DNA of 8,860 bases. It comes from Bacteroidota bacterium. Its GTDB lineage: Bacteria > Bacteroidota > Bacteroidia > Chitinophagales > Saprospiraceae. A program made the position numbers and the translations under genes. The DNA lies in the NCBI GenBank assembly GCA_018969455.1, contig JAGWYI010000139.1, forward strand, positions 1 to 8,860, read 5' to 3'. The notes beneath the pieces were generated by a model. That model searched no databases and had not been told where the DNA came from. It saw only the letters and a program-made list of their open reading frames with translations. Every line of letters begins with the position of its first letter. The stretch's first letter is position 1. This document shows, in pieces, positions 4,692 through 8,860 of the stretch.

Positions 4692-6698
4692 TTAAATACC
4701 CAAAAAACCGGCCCATTCCTGCGGTGTTCCGACCAGATGCGTCACATCGCGCATTTTGAATTGCCTGTTTTCGGTGTTTTGCGCCGCGTATGTTTGGCCC
4801 GACATGTAATACACGTGTCCATCGGCGCCGTGCACGATGACATCGATCAATCTGCCGGGCAGGTTCAACAAATACTGATTTTGCGGCAGGTACAACAACA
4901 AACGGGCAGACCGGTCGAGCATGCGCACGGCAACAGGCACAATGCTTTTGCCGGTTTCGGTTTCAAACTGGGCGTTGATTTGGGTCTTTTTCCCTGAAAA
5001 TTGAAAAATCTGATCGCAATTGTATATCCCGAAACGCTTTAGTTTCAGGTGCATGGCATTGCGTTGTGCTGTCGGGTTGTTTCCTTCTTTGTCTTGTTGC
5101 AAACGGGCCATGCGCTGCCGCCAGTTTTCAAAATAACGGGCAGCCAGCAGCGGGTCGCCTGCCAGTCCCTCTTCCACAAGGGCCTGGTAGCGCGCTGCCA
5201 TCATCGGCCGGTTGGCTTCGAAATAATCGAGCCATTCGGCCTGGTCCATGCACCATTCTTCCGGCGCCTGAAAAAGGCTTGCTGTTTGCAAAAAATTGCG
5301 CCAGCGTTCGATGGATTTGAGGTTTCCGGCAAACCGCAATTCCCGCAGGCGGCGGTATTCGGCAAATACTTCATTGGGGTCGAATCGGGTTCCAGCGCCC
5401 ACCTCGTTGCTTCGGGCCAGGCGGGCAGGTACATGAATTTCTTCTTTTTCGTCGCTGAAGATTACATCGCACAAAGCACCGTTTTGCTGTACAATTTCTA
5501 CCCGACGCCACACGCGGTTTTGTCGGAAAATATAATCCACACTGTTTTTGTTTCGGGGCGCCAATTGGCTTGCCGAATCGGAAGTTCGGGCAAAAAAGCA
5601 GTCTTTAAAGGCCGATAATTCGGAAAAATAACCGTTCAAATCATCCGGAAAAAACCGCTCTTTGGTGTCTTTTTGGTGCACAATGCGAATGTCGCTGCGC
5701 TCCAGGGCCTTAAGGTAAAACCCGACCGATTTGTCGGGATTCTTGCGCAGCCATACGGGCGGATGGATGGCGTCCTGTGCATATTCCCGACCCGTCAGAA
5801 TGGCCGTTTGAATTTGATCGGCATTTGTTTCTATGGGAGATGGCACGCACACATTGGGTTGTGCCAGCACATTGTCGAGCATCACATCGGCATCACTCAA
5901 TACCGGAAGTCCAAGGTTCAGGGTGTCTGCCAGGTTGGCGCCCTGAACCAGGCGCCACTGGTTGGTGGTGTCCGACAATTGAAAAAAGCCGGCATTGCGC
6001 AAGGGTTTCACCGGCGTGAATCCCACCTGGTAGCTTTTGCCGGGCGCTACAAACACATCGGCGCCGCTTTGCATCACCCGCACTTCAAACATGCCGGCTG
6101 AATTAAAATAGTACACCCCGTGTTGATCGGCATAATGCATGGGCATGCCAGCGGCCAAAAAATCGGCCAGGCTGCGGTATTCCCGAAAAGAGAAATCGAC
6201 AGCGCCGCTTACGGGGGCGCCATCGGCGTACACCAGGGCGTTGGGCGGTATTTCGACGGTATTGCCCGAGCTTGGGTTGCGGTAGCGCAATCCGCGGTTG
6301 GCCTCGAAGCGGAGTTGGAGCATGGGCACCGGATTGGTGTAAAACCAGGAGGCGCGCACTGCTTTGGGCCGCAAAAGGGTGGCATCGGCCGCTGGCGCGG
6401 CATTGATGTGGGTCAGGTAATGGATGTCGAGCGAATCGCCGGCGCCAGCCATGGGCTCCTCAGCGCCTGTCGGATGCACATATTGGAACATCCAGAAAGC
6501 GGCGCTGGCCAAAACGAGTACGGCCGCGGCAGCGCGCAAAATCAGTGGTCGACGGGCGCCCATTTTAAGCCGGACATTGTTCGGTTTTTGTTTGGCGGCA
6601 ATTTGGTCCCAGATATCCGGATCGGCATGCGCCTCCACCCCATCCAATTGTTTGCGGATGAATTGTTCAAAATCGTGTAAAGGTTTATCTTTTTCCAT
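4692..6698 (-). CDS. Probable anti-sigma/sensor membrane protein with large extracytoplasmic domain
   Basis: This 668-residue protein probably binds and holds the adjacent ECF sigma factor and relays an envelope signal. Residues 1-50 are cytosolic and charged, with LHDFEQFIRKQLDGVEAHADPDIW, a start typical of Bacteroidota anti-sigma-like proteins next to ECF sigmas. Residues 52-72 form one membrane helix. The remaining roughly 590 residues lie outside the cytosol. Within them, residues 143-225 (EIPPNALVYADGAPVSGAVDFSFREY, then GMPMHYADQHGVYYFNSAGMFEV) resemble a beta-rich module I recall from Bacteroidota surface-associated proteins (IPxNAxVxxxGxPVxGxV). The C-terminal half is not recognised. 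The ATG at 6698 lies 11 bp after the sigma stop, so they form one operon. It is far longer than an ordinary anti-sigma factor (about 100-350 residues). Confidence 0.75.
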   Translation of the reverse strand: MEKDKPLHDFEQFIRKQLDGVEAHADPDIWDQIAAKQKPNNVRLKMGARRPLILRAAAAVLVLASAAFWMFQYVHPTGAEEPMAGAGDSLDIHYLTHINAAPAADATLLRPKAVRASWFYTNPVPMLQLRFEANRGLRYRNPSSGNTVEIPPNALVYADGAPVSGAVDFSFREYRSLADFLAAGMPMHYADQHGVYYFNSAGMFEVRVMQSGADVFVAPGKSYQVGFTPVKPLRNAGFFQLSDTTNQWRLVQGANLADTLNLGLPVLSDADVMLDNVLAQPNVCVPSPIETNADQIQTAILTGREYAQDAIHPPVWLRKNPDKSVGFYLKALERSDIRIVHQKDTKERFFPDDLNGYFSELSAFKDCFFARTSDSASQLAPRNKNSVDYIFRQNRVWRRVEIVQQNGALCDVIFSDEKEEIHVPARLARSNEVGAGTRFDPNEVFAEYRRLRELRFAGNLKSIERWRNFLQTASLFQAPEEWCMDQAEWLDYFEANRPMMAARYQALVEEGLAGDPLLAARYFENWRQRMARLQQDKEGNNPTAQRNAMHLKLKRFGIYNCDQIFQFSGKKTQINAQFETETGKSIVPVAVRMLDRSARLLLYLPQNQYLLNLPGRLIDVIVHGADGHVYYMSGQTYAAQNTENRQFKMRDVTHLVGTPQEWAGFLGI

Positions 6699-6709
6699 AG
6701 CAGTTAGGT

Positions 6710-7270
6710 TTATCCGGCCGTAGGTGTGCTTACAGGGAGGCTGAGCATTTTTTCAACCATCCCCCGCAAATGTTTGCAAGCCCTGGCATATTGCGATCGC
6801 ACCGTACTTTCGGCTATGCCCAGCTCGGCGGCTATTTCGGCATAGGAAAAGGACTCCATACAGTGCATGTTAAAAATGGTGCGATACCCATCGGGCAAGG
6901 TCTGAACAAGTTGCAAAATGGCTTCGCTGTTTAAATCGGTATCGGGCTGCACTCCGAGGGTATTCGGGGGCAAATCGGCATAATCTTCGGCAAAACGGAG
7001 CACATTTCGGCGGCGCAAAAACTGTAAAGCGGCCCTTACGGTTACTTTGCGCATCCAACCCTCAAAATTGCCAATGCCTTTGTATTGCCCGATGTCTTTG
7101 AAAATAGCCAAAAAAGCTTCCTGAAGCATGTCTTGCGCCTCCGGCCGATCGCGCGCATAGCGCAAACACAGTACCAGCAAAACAGATTGATACCTGTCGA
7201 ACAACGCGCGTTGTGCGTGCAAATCGCCCTTGCAACAGCCGGCGATGATTTTCTCCAGGAATCCATCCAT
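6710..7270 (-). CDS. RNA polymerase ECF sigma factor (sigma-70 family)
   Basis: This 186-residue ECF sigma factor directs RNA polymerase to a specific set of promoters. Region 2 spans about residues 20-90: RALFDRY, then EAQDMLQEAFLAIFKDIGQYKG (core binding), then NFEGWMRKVTVRAALQFLRRR (-10 recognition and melting). Region 4 spans about 118-172: LVQTLPDGYRTIFNMHCMESFSYAEIAAELGIAESTVRSQYARACKHL, with the helix-turn-helix at 143-163. The length is normal for the class, and no extra C-terminal domain is present. It is followed 11 bp later by the large membrane protein, its likely anti-sigma partner. The ATG at 7270 gives the expected N-terminus. Just upstream is a heptamer repeat array that would lie in the mRNA leader. 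Confidence 0.95.
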   Translation of the reverse strand: MDGFLEKIIAGCCKGDLHAQRALFDRYQSVLLVLCLRYARDRPEAQDMLQEAFLAIFKDIGQYKGIGNFEGWMRKVTVRAALQFLRRRNVLRFAEDYADLPPNTLGVQPDTDLNSEAILQLVQTLPDGYRTIFNMHCMESFSYAEIAAELGIAESTVRSQYARACKHLRGMVEKMLSLPVSTPTAG

Positions 7271-7276
7271 TTGTGA

Positions 7277-7308
7277 GTTGTTAGTTGTTAGTTGTTAGTT
7301 GTTAGTTG
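7277..7308. repeat. Heptanucleotide tandem repeat GTTGTTA, 4.6 copies
   Basis: Four perfect copies plus GTTG occupy 7277-7308, ending 6 bp before the sigma-factor ATG. On the sigma mRNA strand the array reads CAACTAA repeats, an unstructured A/C-rich leader. Seven-base units are prone to slippage, and copy number would change leader length without touching the coding frame. Confidence 0.9.
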
Positions 7309-7434
7309 GGAGGTGCTGGTTGGGGGGGGATTTGCTGCATGGATGGTTTTTTTTTTAAAAATTAAACAACGGTGTATGGGATGCTTGTATTTTATACGGG
7401 GTTTATTCCACACAAACCGTGTATTTTTGTGTTT
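7309..7434. promoter_or_regulatory. Divergent intergenic region with G8 and T10 tracts
   Basis: This stretch separates the divergent sigma factor and response regulator genes and must carry promoters for both. It contains a G8 tract (7322-7329) and a T10 tract (7347-7356). For the minus strand I see no convincing TAnnTTTG box. For the plus strand a full -7 match lies at 7422-7429. Confidence 0.5.
7422..7429 (+). promoter_or_regulatory. Candidate -7 promoter box of the response regulator gene
   Basis: TATTTTTG matches the Bacteroidota TAnnTTTG consensus completely. It ends 5 bp before the preferred GTG start at 7435, so transcription would begin at or very near the start codon, implying a leaderless or almost leaderless mRNA. 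No good TTG is found 19 bp upstream, which weakens the call. Confidence 0.35.
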
Positions 7435-8772
7435 GTGCATACCGTATTGATTATAGACGACGAAGAGAAATTGCTTTCCTTGTTGGTTAAAATTGTACGC
7501 CTGGAAGGCTACGAGGTGCTGGAAGCGCCCGATGGGAAAACTGCACTCAAAAAACTGGAACTAACGGCTGTGGCAGTGGTGTTGTGCGATGTAAAACTCC
7601 CCGACGAGAATGGGGTGGATTTGTGTAAAAAAATAAAAGACAAATACCCTTCTACCGAGGTGATTCTGATGACGGCCTATGGCAACATTCCCGACGGGGT
7701 GCAAGCCATCAAAAACGGGGCATTTGATTACATTGTTAAGGGCGACGACAACAATAAAATTATTCCTTTGCTGGCGAGGGCTATGGAAAAGGTCCAATTG
7801 GCACATCGGGTGACTCAATTGGAAAAACAACTCCAGCATAAATATTCGTTCGAGAACATCATCGGCTCCTCGAAAGCCATCCGCCAGGCCGTAGAACTGG
7901 CCCAAAAAGTGTCTGATACCCACACCACCGTATTGCTAACGGGGGAAACCGGCACTGGTAAAGAGGTATTTGCCCAGGCAATTCACCAAAGCAGCCGACG
8001 CAACAAACATGCATTTGTGGCCATAAATTGCGCTGCCTTCAGCAAAGACCTGCTGGACAATGAACTTTTCGGCCACAAAGCAGGCGCTTTCACCGGTGCA
8101 AGCCGCGATCAAAAAGGCCTATTCGACGAAGCCCACCAGGGAACCCTTTTTCTGGATGAAATCGGGGAAATGCCGCTCGAATTGCAAGCCAAATTGTTGC
8201 GGGTACTCGAAAACGGCAGCTTTATCCGAATCGGAGAATCCAAACCGACTCAGGTGGATGTGCGCATCATTGCCGCCACCAACCGCGACTTAAACGCAGA
8301 AATTGCCGCGGGTAACTTCCGGGAAGACCTGTTTTACCGGATTTCCGTATTTGAAATTCAACTTCCGTCCCTGCGCGATCGCGTGGCCGACATTGAGCAG
8401 CTGGCCCGATATTTCGTGCTACAATACGCCGCACGCACCAATAAAAAAATCCAAAATGTCTCCCACGCCTACCTGGAGCGTTTGAAAATGCATGCCTGGA
8501 AAGGCAATATCCGGGAATTGAAAAACATCATCGAACGCAGCATTATTTTGAGCAACACGGATCCTCTGGAGGTGTACACCTTGCCCATGGAACTGCAATA
8601 CAGCGGTGGAGTTCCTGATGTAAACCATGCAATGGAATTGGCAAGCGTTGAAAAGCAACACATTATAAAGGTTTTGCAACATACCCGGGGCAACAAAACC
8701 GAAGCGGCCCGCCTGCTCGATATTGCCCTTACCACCTTGTACCGCAAGCTCGAAGCCTACCACATTGCGTAG
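7435..8772 (+). CDS. NtrC-type sigma-54-dependent response regulator
   Basis: This 445-residue regulator, once phosphorylated by a sensor kinase, should oligomerise and use ATP to activate sigma-54 RNA polymerase. Receiver: residues 1-120, with acidic D8/D9, phospho-acceptor D52 (VLCDVKLPDENG), T80 (LMTAYG) and K102. A coiled linker follows at about 118-136. AAA+ domain: about 140-370, with Walker A GETGTGKE (170-177), the sigma-54-contacting GAFTGA loop (217-222), Walker B GTLFLDE (236-242) and the AATNRDL segment. C-terminal Fis-type helix-turn-helix: GNKTEAARLLDIALTTLYRKLEAY. All key residues are present. I chose GTG 7435 because it puts VLIIDDE at the usual place; an upstream GTG at 7372 would add 21 unlikely residues. 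It is divergent from the sigma operon, and no kinase gene is in the window. Confidence 0.95.
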   Translation: MHTVLIIDDEEKLLSLLVKIVRLEGYEVLEAPDGKTALKKLELTAVAVVLCDVKLPDENGVDLCKKIKDKYPSTEVILMTAYGNIPDGVQAIKNGAFDYIVKGDDNNKIIPLLARAMEKVQLAHRVTQLEKQLQHKYSFENIIGSSKAIRQAVELAQKVSDTHTTVLLTGETGTGKEVFAQAIHQSSRRNKHAFVAINCAAFSKDLLDNELFGHKAGAFTGASRDQKGLFDEAHQGTLFLDEIGEMPLELQAKLLRVLENGSFIRIGESKPTQVDVRIIAATNRDLNAEIAAGNFREDLFYRISVFEIQLPSLRDRVADIEQLARYFVLQYAARTNKKIQNVSHAYLERLKMHAWKGNIRELKNIIERSIILSNTDPLEVYTLPMELQYSGGVPDVNHAMELASVEKQHIIKVLQHTRGNKTEAARLLDIALTTLYRKLEAYHIA

Positions 8773-8774
8773 GG

Positions 8775-8812
8775 CTTTCAAAACGACAGGGCCTCCCTTT
8801 CATTTTGAAAGG
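8775..8812 (+). terminator. Weak hairpin after the response regulator gene
   Basis: Two competing stems are possible just after the stop: CTTTCAAAA (8775-8783) with TTTTGAAAG (8803-8811), or CCTTTCA (8796-8802) with TGAAAGG (8806-8812). No T-tract follows, so intrinsic termination is uncertain. Confidence 0.25.
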
Positions 8813-8860
8813 CTTGCCAGCGGTTTTGGAACGCCGTTATTAATTTAAAAAATTGATATT

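Noticed and set aside
5049..5618. Long plus-strand open frame antisense to the anti-sigma gene
   Set aside because: The minus-strand gene is continuous and protein-like with a membrane helix and domain motifs; the plus frame is its GC-rich shadow.
5841..5856. TGGCACG followed by TTGG, resembling a sigma-54 promoter
   Set aside because: The spacing is 6 instead of 4 bases, TTGC is not matched, and it lies inside the anti-sigma coding region.
6120..6680. Plus-strand 186-codon frame antisense to the anti-sigma N-terminal half
   Set aside because: It has no recognisable motif and lies entirely opposite the anti-sigma gene, whose start is fixed by the sigma operon.
7277..7308. Heptamer array as part of a CRISPR
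   Set aside because: The units are 7 bp, contiguous and without spacers; it is a simple tandem repeat.

Overview
The window looks like a Bacteroidota chromosome (a Chitinophagales/Saprospirales-like lineage is my guess). The reasons are an ECF sigma factor followed by a single-pass anti-sigma-like protein with a very large extracytoplasmic part, near-consensus TAnnTTTG -7 boxes, start codons without clear Shine-Dalgarno sequences, and toxin-tail/lipoprotein debris typical of that phylum. It has two compositionally different halves: an AT-rich, rearranged accessory part (about 1-4250) and a more GC-rich, orderly regulatory part (about 4690-8772).

Accessory part. At the left edge a plus-strand frame enters from outside and stops at 178. 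On the minus strand follow a small multi-pass membrane protein (207-623) and, just upstream of it, the C-terminal remnant of a larger protein (628 to about 1186). The remnant resembles the tails of Bacteroidota Rhs/polymorphic-toxin-like proteins, so the membrane protein is a candidate immunity partner. The remnant is cut off by a complete 1335-bp insertion sequence (IS-A, 1187-2521, 32-bp terminal inverted repeats). To the right lies a 479-bp orphan fragment (2522-3000) with a 5'-open small reading frame overlapping the start of a lipoprotein gene. That lipoprotein gene is truncated by a second complete element (IS-B, 3001-4250, 1250 bp, perfect 23-bp inverted repeats). Both elements belong to the ISKra4 transposase family. 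Each encodes its transposase in two overlapping frames joined by an A AAA AAA C slippery run at the equivalent protein position, predicting 420-aa and 404-aa products by -1 frameshifting.

Intergenic 4251-4691 has no convincing gene. It holds three helically phased 9-mers (TTCAGGTCA, period 10 bp), a possible minus-strand -7 box and a perfect 13-bp-stem hairpin.

Regulatory part. A minus-strand operon encodes an ECF sigma factor (6710-7270) and, 11 bp downstream, its probable membrane anti-sigma/sensor partner (4692-6698). A 4.6-copy GTTGTTA heptamer array lies just before the sigma start codon. Divergently, 7435-8772 encodes a complete NtrC-type sigma-54-dependent response regulator with receiver, AAA+ and Fis-type HTH domains. 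No histidine kinase is present in the window.

The most notable signals are the matched frameshift architecture in two different neighbouring elements, the IS-bounded toxin/immunity-like debris, and the heptamer array in the sigma-factor leader. I found no CRISPR array, tRNA or rRNA.
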